The position numbers were made by a program, and so were the translations under genes. DNA of 38,127 bases, taken from Streptomyces sp. SBT349. Lineage in GTDB: Bacteria > Actinomycetota > Actinomycetes > Streptomycetales > Streptomycetaceae. Position 1 is the stretch's first letter; every line of letters starts with the position of its first letter. The notes beneath the pieces were generated by a model that did no database searches, was not told where the DNA came from, and saw only the letters and a program-made list of their open reading frames with translations. Positions 27,101 to 35,321 of the stretch are shown here, one piece after another. The stretch spans positions 1 through 38,127 of the forward strand of contig NZ_LAVK01000025.1 in the NCBI RefSeq assembly GCF_001083795.1. Direction: 5' to 3'.

Positions 27101-28346
27101 CCGTCGGAAAGCAACGGACGCCGAAAAGCTGCTCAGCACCCGCGAGAGCGAACTGGAGACCGCCCGCAAGGGCCTCGAAGCGGCACGTCCCCGGCAGGAA
27201 TCCACACACACCCACCTGGCGCGGCTGCTCGCCTGGGCGCCGATCAGCCGGGCACTGGACGTGGACGCCTTCCTATCCGCCTGCGGCATTCTCACCACAG
27301 ACGGCCTCGGCACCGGATCGGAACTCCTCGACCGCGCCGGCGAACTCCTCGCCCGCCGTCCCACGGCCTCCAAGAAGACCCTGGGCGAGCACTACGACGA
27401 GGTCCGCGCCGAACTCGCCCAGACCTGGACCATCGCCCGCAGCGACCCGCCGGCCGACCTCGACGAACTCGAGACCTTCGTCCTCACTCACACCGAGACT
27501 CAGTACGACCCGCCCCACGCCGCCGCCCGCGCACAGGCCCTTGCCATCAGGGCCAAGAACGCGCTCGATGCCGCCGAAGAAGCCGCCCTGCGTGACTTCG
27601 TCATCGGCCGCCTGCCCTCCGCCATCGGCACCGCCTGGACCGCGTTGATGGACTGGAAGACGTCAGTGAACGCGAAAATGCGCGCAGCACAGGCATCTTC
27701 CGGCGTCGGAGTCCAGGTCCACATCGGACTGCGCGACGACCTCTGCCCCGCCACACGCACCGTGTACGAACTGTCCTGCAAGGTGGGCGACGCCGTGCGC
27801 ACCGAAGCGCAGAAGACCGACGTTGGACACGCCCTGCAGGCCCTGCTGGCTGCCGCCGACGGCTCCACCATGGCAGAACGCCTCGCCGCAGCGGTCGACA
27901 TCCGCGGCTGGGTCGACGTCCACTACCTCGTCGAACGCCCCGGCCCCGACGGCGAGCCCATCACCCGGCGGTGGGGCTCTCGCACCGGTTTGTCCGGTGG
28001 TGAGCGGCGCCTTGTCGTCCTGGCGCCGATGCTCGCCGCGATCGCCGCCAACTACGACCGCCTCACCACCACCGGCCTGCGCCTTGTCCCACTCGACGAA
28101 GTCCCGGCCGAGGTCGACGAACGCGGCCGCGAGGGTCTGGCCCGCTACCTGGCAGAACTCGACGTCGACCTGCTGTGCACCTCCTACCTGTGGGACGGCG
28201 CACCCGGCGCATGGGACGGCATCGACGCACACGACCTCGAAGCCGGCGAGGACGGGACCGTCGTCGCCTTCCCCATGCTGGTCCGGGGACTGCAACTGCT
28301 GCCCGGTGACAGAACAGACCCGGCCTTGGACGAGGGGCCGGCATGA
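24111..28346 (+). CDS. jetC: Wadjet type II JetC, SMC-like ATPase (TIGR02680-like)
   Basis: A 1411-residue SMC/MukB-like ATPase. Start is GTG 24111, which overlaps the jetB stop (GTGA) and follows AAGGAG at 24100-24105; the open frame extends further 5' but only as a shadow of jetB. RWRLVGAGLSNVWRYGDLDL leads to Walker A RGPNGTGKTT (residues 56-65). Long Ala/Glu/Arg-rich coiled coils follow (about 300-480 and 800-1130), with a hinge-like region between. The C-terminal head has the ABC signature LSGGERRL (about 1293-1300) and Walker B LRLVPLDEVPAEVD (about 1323-1336). JetC is the motor that extrudes DNA loops so the complex can sense small circular DNA. All ATPase motifs are intact and length is normal. 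Confidence 0.93.
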   Translation: MSDILDLNFTTQPPPVPSGNAGRFGGRWRLVGAGLSNVWRYGDLDLPAASGRLLLRGPNGTGKTTALEALWPYLLDLNAAKLAAGKARPTTLKLLMSEGAPAKGRRYGYLWLSFAGGSPAETALAGSVVTFGARLQYSPSASPPVTVVPFTVPGRPLYEVALRAPGGGAWEHDDFCNRIQEAGGRVFEGPDAYVEHLAARIWSTTAEEVRELASRLREVRNPSLLGDVSPAAAAAALRQSLPGVAGDVLTATADALAEFDTTREAFERDEHAAVVLGEFSRVWTGHVVDVTRAAHHAASAAAAEVNTGRQQVRNVENHLSQARSGAKDADAEVRRLAGDHRAAMAEAHAIETSDAYKAHGRVTDLRKRLTAERNSAASAFSTLEAAAAHARDTTVAAEGALDEVVGAAAELAEDAVSAGGPPTALDTLLDHRPRARSTRHVADRTVNPGPGLTLTHDRTGLLNLATAWIASAQTYRGTAGKAALIQRDHTAVAEAARTARAAEDRASRAESDHDEATQAAALAGSEAREAARSTLGAVARWAPEHPVLRGLHDPGLLSLDEYPVWEAADIDALADAEPPAVRDRLNAWALQALHAGEALAAHHENAAQNHQTTAAQLADAAAEHRAQARRLREGQLLPLSRPQWAGPGDDDAALGALLEWRSGVAQDQQALLEFALACAGVLSAHLHTGGATTSAWHISPVGPLAEHSLTAVLDVDPDHLQANLARTVLARIALSDSATGGHRHDAALVIGRDGTFAAGPLTANPAAALTSAGASPPAASHIGARTRLARAQAMADELDEAAATLEEQAEDERTAAADRRRSRDTVRSAARSFPPRDALVNAEAERARTAKAAHRLEGTARTLRGRADTAAAEHTRLHVDWIARARDLSLPTTLDELTELITASRTRAEKLESCAKQLTGRLLTTLDRVLRSLPDESTLTARLAELEYAAQRAHDTALDTGAELAEAEFAGDVDDAARRFEAATARAEKLSSQIETARRKATDAEKLLSTRESELETARKGLEAARPRQESTHTHLARLLAWAPISRALDVDAFLSACGILTTDGLGTGSELLDRAGELLARRPTASKKTLGEHYDEVRAELAQTWTIARSDPPADLDELETFVLTHTETQYDPPHAAARAQALAIRAKNALDAAEEAALRDFVIGRLPSAIGTAWTALMDWKTSVNAKMRAAQASSGVGVQVHIGLRDDLCPATRTVYELSCKVGDAVRTEAQKTDVGHALQALLAAADGSTMAERLAAAVDIRGWVDVHYLVERPGPDGEPITRRWGSRTGLSGGERRLVVLAPMLAAIAANYDRLTTTGLRLVPLDEVPAEVDERGREGLARYLAELDVDLLCTSYLWDGAPGAWDGIDAHDLEAGEDGTVVAFPMLVRGLQLLPGDRTDPALDEGPA

Positions 28347-29668
28347 CCTGCCCACTGTGTACCGGCGCTTGTGCCGGCGCCGACCTCGACCCACTGCTGA
28401 CCCCGGACCTCGCCTGGCTGTGGAACGCACTCGCGGCAGTCGCCGACCGGCGTGGCGACGCACTCCTCACCGAGGGACCCGCGGTCACCGTGACCATTCC
28501 TGCCTCACCGGCCCAGCGCGCCGCCGCAGCCGGCCTGATCAGCGGGCGCCCACTGGCCCCCGGTCAGCGCCGACGCATCGACCTGGGCGAACTCACCACC
28601 GTGCTCGCCACCCGGGGCCCAGCCCTCACCCCGGGCACGATCGCCGCCCACGCAAGCGGCCGACGCCTGGCGGACAAAGCCCGAGCCCGCGCCGCCCAGG
28701 CGCGCTCCGTCGAACGGCTCCGTACCCAGCTCGAAGCCGCCGCGGCCAACCTGCCCGGCCACGTACGCGAACTAGTGGACCCGGAGAGCGTCTTCGCCCG
28801 GCTGCGCGGCACCGGCTGGATCACCCGCATCCTCAACGCGTCAGACCCCGCCGCTCTACTCGGAGCGGCGTTGCGGGTGGCAGGGCGGCTACCGAAGCCC
28901 GGCGACCGCATCGATCGCCGCATCCTGGTCCCTGGAGATCCTCACGCGCTCGATGCAGGAACGCTGCCCGCACTAGTACTCGCCCTGACCGGCAACGCTG
29001 CTGCCACCTCTCGCTTGGCCTGGGCACATCTCGGAGTGGAATGCGACGACCTGCTCGGTGGACTCATCGTCACCGGAGTGACCCCTCAAAGCTGGCAGGT
29101 CCCACCCGGCGCAACGTACACCCTGCCGCCGAGAGAACTGACCCGGATCGTATGGACGCCCCCTACGACCGCGGGCACCTGGGTCTTCGTCACCGAGAAC
29201 CCCTCGGTCCTCGCCGCGGCCAGCGCGCAGGCTCTCGCCAGGGAAACCGCCACGACGCCCCGGGTGGTGTGCACGGCCGGCACACCCTCACAGGTGGAAT
29301 GCGCGGCCATCGGCGCACTATCCCAGGCGGGCTGGCACGTCGCGGTCCGCGCGGACTTCGACCAGGCCGGACTGGCGCACGTGCGCGTCCTCCTCGCCGC
29401 CGCACCCGCAGCAGTCCCATGGCGGATGGGCACCGCCGACTACCTCGCCGTGGCCACCGAGGGCACCTTCGACCTGCACCTGAGCGAATCCGACGCGCCC
29501 TGGGACGCGCACCTGGCGGCGGCCATGCGAGCGCGCTCCGCACATGTCTATGAAGAGGATCTTCTGTCGATGCTGCTCGCCGACATCGCGGCAGGTGCAC
29601 CGGGTTCGCCTGCTGCCCCCGGCAAACCGACGCCCGCAACCATGCACATCACACCCGGTCACCCATAG
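28343..29668 (+). CDS. jetD: Wadjet type II JetD, TOPRIM nuclease (DUF2399/TIGR02679-like)
   Basis: A 441-residue protein, last of the Wadjet operon; its ATG overlaps the jetC stop (ATGA). It opens with a Cys cluster (CPLCTGAC), has a helical DNA-binding-like middle and ends with a TOPRIM fold: the catalytic glutamate in WVFVTENPSVL (about residue 285) and the DxD in VRADFDQAGLAHV (about 339-341). JetD is the nuclease that cuts circular DNA once the JetABC motor has stalled. Catalytic residues are present, so the system looks functional. The Ala/Gly/Pro-rich tail after about residue 415 is probably disordered. Confidence 0.9.
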   Translation: MTCPLCTGACAGADLDPLLTPDLAWLWNALAAVADRRGDALLTEGPAVTVTIPASPAQRAAAAGLISGRPLAPGQRRRIDLGELTTVLATRGPALTPGTIAAHASGRRLADKARARAAQARSVERLRTQLEAAAANLPGHVRELVDPESVFARLRGTGWITRILNASDPAALLGAALRVAGRLPKPGDRIDRRILVPGDPHALDAGTLPALVLALTGNAAATSRLAWAHLGVECDDLLGGLIVTGVTPQSWQVPPGATYTLPPRELTRIVWTPPTTAGTWVFVTENPSVLAAASAQALARETATTPRVVCTAGTPSQVECAAIGALSQAGWHVAVRADFDQAGLAHVRVLLAAAPAAVPWRMGTADYLAVATEGTFDLHLSESDAPWDAHLAAAMRARSAHVYEEDLLSMLLADIAAGAPGSPAAPGKPTPATMHITPGHP

Positions 29669-29706
29669 TCTAGTCCACTGCCGCCTTGTCAGTCCTGCCG
29701 ATGCCC

Positions 29707-29742
29707 CAACACCGCCGTGAAGTGCAGTGGCGATGTTGCTTT
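29707..29742 (+). terminator. stem-loop terminator after jetD
   Basis: CAACACCGCC (29707-29716) pairs with GGCGATGTTG (29729-29738) over 10 bases with one mismatch and a 12-base loop, followed by CTTT. It lies 38 bases after the jetD stop and separates Wadjet from the next operon. Confidence 0.5.
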
Positions 29743-30107
29743 CCGGCAAGGACGGCAACGCGGCGAGCTCCTGACCAGACAGGCCGGGTCCGGGCGTGTG
29801 ATGCAACGGGTCGGCCCGCGCCCTTCCTTGGCTCAGCGTCGAACATAATTGCGAATTTGGGGGAGTGTGAATTCAGCCATCCAGTCTAGGTGTGCTCGAT
29901 GCGCTGCAGGGTCTGCCTTTCGTATCTCACCCTCTCGTGGGCTACGTACCACTACGATGAGCGCGGGGGTGTTCCAGGGGGTGTCCTGATGATGAGCCGC
30001 GCCACGTAGGTGCTTCTCATTGTCGGTCCCTAAGTCGCGGCTTCGGGAGTTATGGATCTTCTAGGCCGCCTATTCACGTCAGCGAAGTACCGTCGAGTGC
30101 ACATGGG
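29743..30107 (+). promoter_or_regulatory. leader region of the NdpA/RelA-SpoT operon
   Basis: About 365 bases without a protein-like open frame. An AT-richer stretch (about 29840-29960) is the likely promoter area, but I cannot pick a -35/-10 pair with confidence. The Wadjet terminator upstream and this gap argue that the downstream genes are transcribed on their own. Confidence 0.4.
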
Positions 30108-31250
30108 GTGGGAATGCGGAGTGACTTCGGCAATCTGATCGTTGACGAGGCGATCGTGCACTCGATTCCGAAGAAGACGAAGACCGACCTTGTTCCAGTG
30201 AGGGTTCAGTTCAGTGAGGCCGTCTGCGGCCTGAACAGCACCGTCCGCAGTGAGCTTGAGGCCAAGTTCAGTGAAGTTCTCATCTCCCTCGGGCGTGAAG
30301 TCGTCGTGGACGCGGAGCTGAAGTCTGCGCTGCCGGACCAGGTCCGCGCCTTCCTTGAGGGCGAACGGCACCTCGTCGAGGCATCGAAGGAGATCGCCGA
30401 GCTCCTGCTCGCCAGTCAGCCCATCAACAGCTCCGACGGATTGCTCCTGGTGGCCTTGGTGCGACTGGACGGGTCGAAGAGCCTGCTCATGGTCAAACTC
30501 GAGCAGGAGTCGGGGATGCAGGCCACGGAGATCGTCACCGACGACGGCCTACGCACCTTCGATGTCCAGTACTTCGCGAATCTGATGTTCACGGAGGCCT
30601 CGCGCGTCTACAAGATCGCCCTGTTCTCCGCCTCCGGCATGAGCGAAGATGCGATGGAGGGTTGGGCTGCAGACAAGCAGATGACAGGCAAGAACCTGGC
30701 CAAGTTCTTCCGGGAGAAGTTCCTGGGCTGCCAGCTGAAGAGTGAGCCACGCCAGCTCACCCTCCGATTCCACGACGCAGCACTGGACTGGATCAACTCC
30801 CGGGTCTCGGACGCCGACACGCGAATCACCTACCTCATGGCGGTCCTGGTCGAACTGCAAAGCCCCACTCCTGTTCTCGACCCGGACTCTTTCATCAGGA
30901 CACGTCTGCAGCAGCCGCACCGGGAGAGCTTCGCGGAGTATCTGCGGGACAGTGACGTCCCGGAGCAGGTCTTCGACAAGGACACGGATCTGGTCGAGCC
31001 GAAGCTGCGCAAGATGCGCATGGCATTCGACAACGGTGCTGTCCTGATTGCTCCGCTTGAGGCCTTGCACGGCGACTCGATCAAGATCGTGGACCTGGAC
31101 GACGGCAGGGCACGTTTGACGGTCACTGGAGTCATGACGGAGACCCGCAGTCACGGGCAGGGCAAGGGCCGTCCTCACTCTGGCCAGCAGGACGACACCC
31201 CTGCTGTGTCCGAGCCCGATGGTCGTGGCGATGCCGCTGACCGTCCATGA
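30108..31250 (+). CDS. NdpA/YejK-like 37-kDa nucleoid-associated protein
   Basis: A 380-residue protein resembling the 37-kDa nucleoid-associated family (YejK/NdpA). The N-terminus (LIVDEAIVHSIPKKT) matches the first strand of that family, DGLLLVALVRLDGSKSLLMVKLEQ the central sheet, and GKNLAKFFREKFLGC the conserved 'FF..FLGC' element at about 200-215. The last 40 residues are Gly/Gln/Arg/Asp-rich and probably flexible. Family members bind the nucleoid and topoisomerase IV; in this setting a DNA-sensing role is possible but inferred. Start is GTG 30108 or ATG 30114 (both preceded by a GGGG stretch). Its stop lies inside the next gene (32-base overlap), so the two are translationally coupled. 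Confidence 0.72.
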   Translation: MGMRSDFGNLIVDEAIVHSIPKKTKTDLVPVRVQFSEAVCGLNSTVRSELEAKFSEVLISLGREVVVDAELKSALPDQVRAFLEGERHLVEASKEIAELLLASQPINSSDGLLLVALVRLDGSKSLLMVKLEQESGMQATEIVTDDGLRTFDVQYFANLMFTEASRVYKIALFSASGMSEDAMEGWAADKQMTGKNLAKFFREKFLGCQLKSEPRQLTLRFHDAALDWINSRVSDADTRITYLMAVLVELQSPTPVLDPDSFIRTRLQQPHRESFAEYLRDSDVPEQVFDKDTDLVEPKLRKMRMAFDNGAVLIAPLEALHGDSIKIVDLDDGRARLTVTGVMTETRSHGQGKGRPHSGQQDDTPAVSEPDGRGDAADRP

Positions 31251-32217
31251 AGCATGCCAGTGCTACCGCCAGGAGTGGCCCGCTATTGACAAGGCGGCGG
31301 AACTAACCGCCGCCTACATCCGACGCCGGGCCGCCCGGAGGCACCTCAGCTGCCAAGTTTCCGCACGTGCCAAGGCAATCAGCAGCTTCATCAAGAAGGC
31401 CTACCACAAACAGTATGCCGATCCCTGGAACGAGATCACCGACAAGGCCGGCATCCGCATCGTCGTCCCGTACTCCAGCCTTCTGTACGAGGCCCTCGAT
31501 CTAATTGACAGCAGCTGCACCGTCATTCGTGTGGAGGACGACCGCAAGAAGCCCGGTTTCGAAGAGCGCCTTGAGTACCCGCGTCTGCATGTTCAAATTC
31601 AGGCGCGCTGGGAAGAGATGGACCCAGACGGCGTCCCCTACGAGTGCGAGGTGCAGATCCGCACTGAGGCCGAAGACTTGTGGGCCCGCATGTCGCACTC
31701 GCTGATGTACAAGCCAGGGTCCACCGCTGACATCCCCCCCGATGTCAGACGCTCGCTGTACCGTCTGATCGCCCTAGTTGAGTTGTACGACTCGGAGGTC
31801 GAACGGGGGGTAAAGGCGTTGGCACAGAACCCCGACTTCAGCCACAGCAACGATCTTCTCGCTGAAGCAGAGCGCATCTACCAGACCTTCAGCAGCCACC
31901 CGTACGACCGGCAACTGTCGGAGGACGTCGCCGACGTCCTCGTCGATGCGGTCGGAGACGACCCCACGTACGCCGACCGACTGGTGGAGTTCGCCGAAGA
32001 ACACCGCGGTCGGATCGAGCGCGCCTACGAGCAGTACGGGCCCAGCAGCGAGCAGTTCCTTCAGTACGGCCGGTATCTGCTCGCCAGCCAGCCTGAGAGC
32101 CTGATCATATTTGAGAGACTGGCCAACGCACGCCACGATCTGCAGGCCAGCTGGGAGGGGAACTTGGAAGATAGGCTGCTGATCGACATGGCCAGAATCT
32201 GGAGAGTGCGCTGGTGA
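31219..32217 (+). CDS. single-domain RelA/SpoT-type (p)ppGpp synthetase-like protein
   Basis: A 332-residue protein whose N-terminal half is a RelA/SpoT synthetase domain without the HD hydrolase domain. The catalytic set is present: SARAKAISSFIKK (R50, K52, K59-K60), DKAGIRIVVPY (D75), EYPRLHVQ (Y120, H124) and ECEVQIRTEAEDLWA (E144, R148), then H160 and YK at 164-165. Such enzymes transfer pyrophosphate from ATP to GDP/GTP; some relatives instead modify adenosine nucleotides or tRNA and act as toxins in antiphage systems. Residues 170-332 are helical, have no recognisable domain and may sense a trigger. The ATG at 31219 or 31231 starts inside ndpA-like; the stop overlaps the membrane gene as GTGA. 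No antitoxin-like or hydrolase gene is adjacent. Confidence 0.85.
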   Translation: MVVAMPLTVHEACQCYRQEWPAIDKAAELTAAYIRRRAARRHLSCQVSARAKAISSFIKKAYHKQYADPWNEITDKAGIRIVVPYSSLLYEALDLIDSSCTVIRVEDDRKKPGFEERLEYPRLHVQIQARWEEMDPDGVPYECEVQIRTEAEDLWARMSHSLMYKPGSTADIPPDVRRSLYRLIALVELYDSEVERGVKALAQNPDFSHSNDLLAEAERIYQTFSSHPYDRQLSEDVADVLVDAVGDDPTYADRLVEFAEEHRGRIERAYEQYGPSSEQFLQYGRYLLASQPESLIIFERLANARHDLQASWEGNLEDRLLIDMARIWRVRW

Positions 32218-32852
32218 GCTCAGCGCAGCCAGAGACGCCGGCCCTCGCTGCTGCTACGGCTATGTTCGTCGAGGTCCTCGTGGTGGGTATCGGCTTCCTC
32301 GCCGGTCTGGCGATGCTGGCCGCGGCGATAGCGGGTCCGCGGACCGCAGCCGAGGCTGCCCCCATCGCGGGCTCCACTCCCGCGGCGGGAGTCGGTCTCG
32401 CAGCGGCCTACGCTCTGGGCATCCTGGTCGACCGGGCCGCCGACAAGGCTTTGGCACGAGTCCGGCGACGCCTGCGGAACGCCACCTTCCAGTCCAACAG
32501 CGCCTACGCGCAGGCGCGCCTGGCCGTGGCCGCCATGCCTTCCCTGGTGGCCCTGGCTGATTACGCTCGCTCGCGGATGAGGATCTGTCGCGGCTGGATC
32601 TTCAACACAGCTCTGATGACCATTGCAGGCGACCTTCTGCTTCTGCGCTACAACGTGGAGCACCGGACCTTGCTCCTGGCGCTGACCACCCTCCTCGGTG
32701 TCGCGGTCGCGGTCGGCTTCTACCTGTCCTGGCGCACGATCACGGCCACTAGCTACCGGAAACTCAAGCAGCAGACGGCCACTGTGACGGGTGCGGCGCC
32801 ACCTTTGCCTCAGCAGAGCAACACCGTCGCCTCGCCCGCGGCCGCCGACTGA
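32214..32852 (+). CDS. four-TM membrane protein coupled to the RelA/SpoT-type synthetase
   Basis: A 212-residue membrane protein. Hydrophobic segments lie at about 18-41, 58-72, 128-145 and 152-173, giving two TM hairpins around a cytosolic middle that is Arg/Ala-rich (RRRLRNATFQSN onward, residues 80-125), and a soluble Gln/Pro/Ala-rich tail. GTG start overlaps the stop of the synthetase gene (GTGA), so the two products are probably made in fixed ratio. Small multi-TM proteins beside nucleotide synthetases are often the membrane effector of the signal (as in CBASS-like systems); that is an analogy, not shown here. I do not recognise a named family. Confidence 0.72.
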   Translation: MSSAQPETPALAAATAMFVEVLVVGIGFLAGLAMLAAAIAGPRTAAEAAPIAGSTPAAGVGLAAAYALGILVDRAADKALARVRRRLRNATFQSNSAYAQARLAVAAMPSLVALADYARSRMRICRGWIFNTALMTIAGDLLLLRYNVEHRTLLLALTTLLGVAVAVGFYLSWRTITATSYRKLKQQTATVTGAAPPLPQQSNTVASPAAAD

Positions 32853-32903
32853 CCTGCTTTACTCGCAGCAACCACAGGAGTCGACGACGGACTACGAGCG
32901 ACC

Positions 32904-35321
32904 ATGACTTCCAGCCCCGCGCCTTCAGGACCTGAGCGGGTCAGTCTGTTCCCGCACCAGCAAGAAGGCCTTCGCCACGCCGTCCGGCACCTGCGTCGGC
33001 CAGGCAGCCGCGCCCTGTACGTCTCGGCGACCGGCACAGGCAAAACTGTGGTCGCCTCCCGCGTCGCCGACGCCCTGCAAGCGCGCCGGGTGCTGTTTGT
33101 CGTGCCGACACTGGACCTGGCAGCGCAGACCGCGCTGGCCTGGCGCGCCGACGGCCGCGGCGAACACATCGTGATCGTCTCATCGATGGATGCCTCCGGT
33201 CACGATGCGCTGCGTGCAGCGCACATCGCCTCGACCTCACAAGCAGGCACTCTGGCTTTGCTAATGGCCTCTGTCGGCCCCGGTGAGGACCAGATCCCAG
33301 CGCTGACCGTCATCTGCACCTACGACTCTCTCGACAAGGTCGAGAACACCCAGCACACGGCGTTCGAGGTGCCTCCCTTCGACCTGGCCGTCATGGACGA
33401 GGCTCACCGGATCGCCGGGCGCACCGACAAGAAGTGGGCCGTGGTCAACGACGCGCACCGCATCCGGGCCGACCGCCGCGTGTATATGACCGCCACACCC
33501 AGGATCTTTGCCGCACCCGACTTGGCTGAGTCCGCCACGCTGTCCAGAACCAGCCGCCGCAGTGCCGAGCCGCCCGGCACGCAAGCGCTGGTAAGCAGCA
33601 TGGACAATGAGTCCACCTTCGGGAAGAAGGTCTTCGAATATCCCCTCGTGCAGGCAATCGCGGACGGCATGGCCGCCGACTACCGCATCGTGGTGCCCAC
33701 CGTCACCGATACCGAACTGCGCGACCGCCTCAACCCGCCCGCCACCAGCGGACAACGCGACACCGAGCCGGCCGGCGAGGACGCACTGCGTACGACTGCC
33801 CTCCACCTAGCCGTCCTGCGTGCCATGACCCAGCACCAACTGCGTCGCATCCTGGTCTACTTCAACCTCGTCAGCGACGCCCGGCGCTTCACCCGCGAAT
33901 TCGCGCATACGCTGCGCCTGCTTCGCAAATCCGCCCCTGACCTGTGCCCCCGAACCTCGCCTGAGGTCCTCTTCGCCCACGGCGAGCACACCCCTGAACA
34001 ACGCGCCGGCATCTTCGCCTGCTTCGCCTCCGCCGACAGCGCGATCCTAGCCAATGCACGCCTCATCGCCGAAGGCATCGACATCCCCAGTGTCGACGCC
34101 GTCGTCTTCGCTGATCCCACCCGCAGCATCATCCGCTGCGTCCAAGCCCTCGGCCGCGCCCTGCGCCGCGATGTGTCCGGCAAAACTGCCAGCCTCGTCA
34201 TCCCCGTCTACATCCCGCCCCGAGCCGACCCTGAAGACATCCTCGGCACCCCCTACGAGCCGGTCTGGGCCATCACCACTGCGTTGGCCAGCCATGACCA
34301 TCGCATCCTTGAGCGCCTGCCAGACAAGACGCACCGCCTGTCCACCGAGACCAGCCAGCTCATCGAACACCGCTGGCACTTCGACTTCACCATCCAGCCC
34401 GAACGCATCGCCCGCGCCCTCGACCTGGCCAGTTTCGACCCGCGTGACAGCGCCTCGCGAGCCCGGCGCCGAGGGTTGGCCGCCGCCCAGGCCTTCCACG
34501 ACACACACGGCCATCTCGACGTCCCTGCCGACTACACCGACTCCTATGGCTACACCCTGGGCACCTTCATCACCACCATGCGTGACGCCCGCACCGCCAG
34601 CCGACTGGACACAGATTGGGTCACAGAGCTCGATGCCCTGGGCATGATCTGGGACAAGCATGATGCTGCATGGCGGGCACGTCTGACCGCTGCTGCCGAC
34701 TACCACCGCTCCTACGGCCATCTCGCAGCCCCGGCCGCCACCCCAGTCGGCGGCTGGCTTGCCGAGCAACGCCACCTCGCCGCCTCGAACAGGCTCGATA
34801 CGGAGCGCGCCAACGCCCTTGCCGCCCTCGACCCGCACTGGCGTCTGCCGCACGGCGTGGACTGGCACCGCAAGTACCACCTGCTGCGCTCCCACCTCGC
34901 GGCTGGCCACGACCCGGCGGCCCTGGCCGCCGACACCGCCATCACCGGAGTGCGGATCGGCGGCTGGCTCGACCGCCAGCTTGCCCGCTGGGACGCCCTC
35001 CACACCGGCCAGCAACAGCTGCTGGAGACGCTCGGCTTGACTCCCGCCACCAGTCCCCTGCGCCCGGCCCGCCGCACCCGCCGCACCTTCGAGCAGACCG
35101 TCCAGCTCCTGGAACTCTTCCTCCACCGCGAACGCCGCGCCCCCACCGCGAGGGAGGAGATCACCGTCGACGGCGAACGTGTCAGGATCGGGCCCTGGCT
35201 GGCCAAGACCCGCACCCGCCAGCGCACCGGCGAACTCGCCCCCGAGCACGCGGGGTTGGTCGCCTCCCTGTTCGAAGGCGACTGGACCCTCGAAGACGCA
35301 GCCCCAGCGGCCCTCGCCTAG
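32904..35321 (+). CDS. SF2 DEAH-type helicase with HA repeats, near telomere
   Basis: An intact 805-residue relative of the frameshifted helicase at 1695. N-terminal SF2 core: FPHQQEGLRHA (Q-motif-like), Walker A SATGTGKT (about 41-48), LAVMDEAHR (DEAH box, about 163-170), YMTATPRIF (motif III), a helicase C domain with ILANARLIAEGIDIP and QALGRALRR (motif VI). From about residue 520 come four helicase-associated repeats, each with the A..Y....GHL pattern (AFHDTHGHLDVPADY; DYHRSYGHLAAPA). It sits 51 bases after the membrane gene on the same strand, so probably in that operon. HA-repeat or TtrA-like helicase genes near the ends of Streptomyces linear replicons are known; the distance of 2.8 kb to the telomere fits, but identity to TtrA is not shown. 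Confidence 0.87.
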   Translation: MTSSPAPSGPERVSLFPHQQEGLRHAVRHLRRPGSRALYVSATGTGKTVVASRVADALQARRVLFVVPTLDLAAQTALAWRADGRGEHIVIVSSMDASGHDALRAAHIASTSQAGTLALLMASVGPGEDQIPALTVICTYDSLDKVENTQHTAFEVPPFDLAVMDEAHRIAGRTDKKWAVVNDAHRIRADRRVYMTATPRIFAAPDLAESATLSRTSRRSAEPPGTQALVSSMDNESTFGKKVFEYPLVQAIADGMAADYRIVVPTVTDTELRDRLNPPATSGQRDTEPAGEDALRTTALHLAVLRAMTQHQLRRILVYFNLVSDARRFTREFAHTLRLLRKSAPDLCPRTSPEVLFAHGEHTPEQRAGIFACFASADSAILANARLIAEGIDIPSVDAVVFADPTRSIIRCVQALGRALRRDVSGKTASLVIPVYIPPRADPEDILGTPYEPVWAITTALASHDHRILERLPDKTHRLSTETSQLIEHRWHFDFTIQPERIARALDLASFDPRDSASRARRRGLAAAQAFHDTHGHLDVPADYTDSYGYTLGTFITTMRDARTASRLDTDWVTELDALGMIWDKHDAAWRARLTAAADYHRSYGHLAAPAATPVGGWLAEQRHLAASNRLDTERANALAALDPHWRLPHGVDWHRKYHLLRSHLAAGHDPAALAADTAITGVRIGGWLDRQLARWDALHTGQQQLLETLGLTPATSPLRPARRTRRTFEQTVQLLELFLHRERRAPTAREEITVDGERVRIGPWLAKTRTRQRTGELAPEHAGLVASLFEGDWTLEDAAPAALA

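Noticed and set aside
26333..27373. 346-codon Ser/Arg-rich minus-strand frame inside jetC
   Set aside because: Antisense of the jetC coiled coil; low complexity and no start signals.
29686..29889. 67-codon plus-strand frame between jetD and the NdpA-like gene
   Set aside because: No ribosome site, unnatural composition and it overlaps the terminator hairpin.
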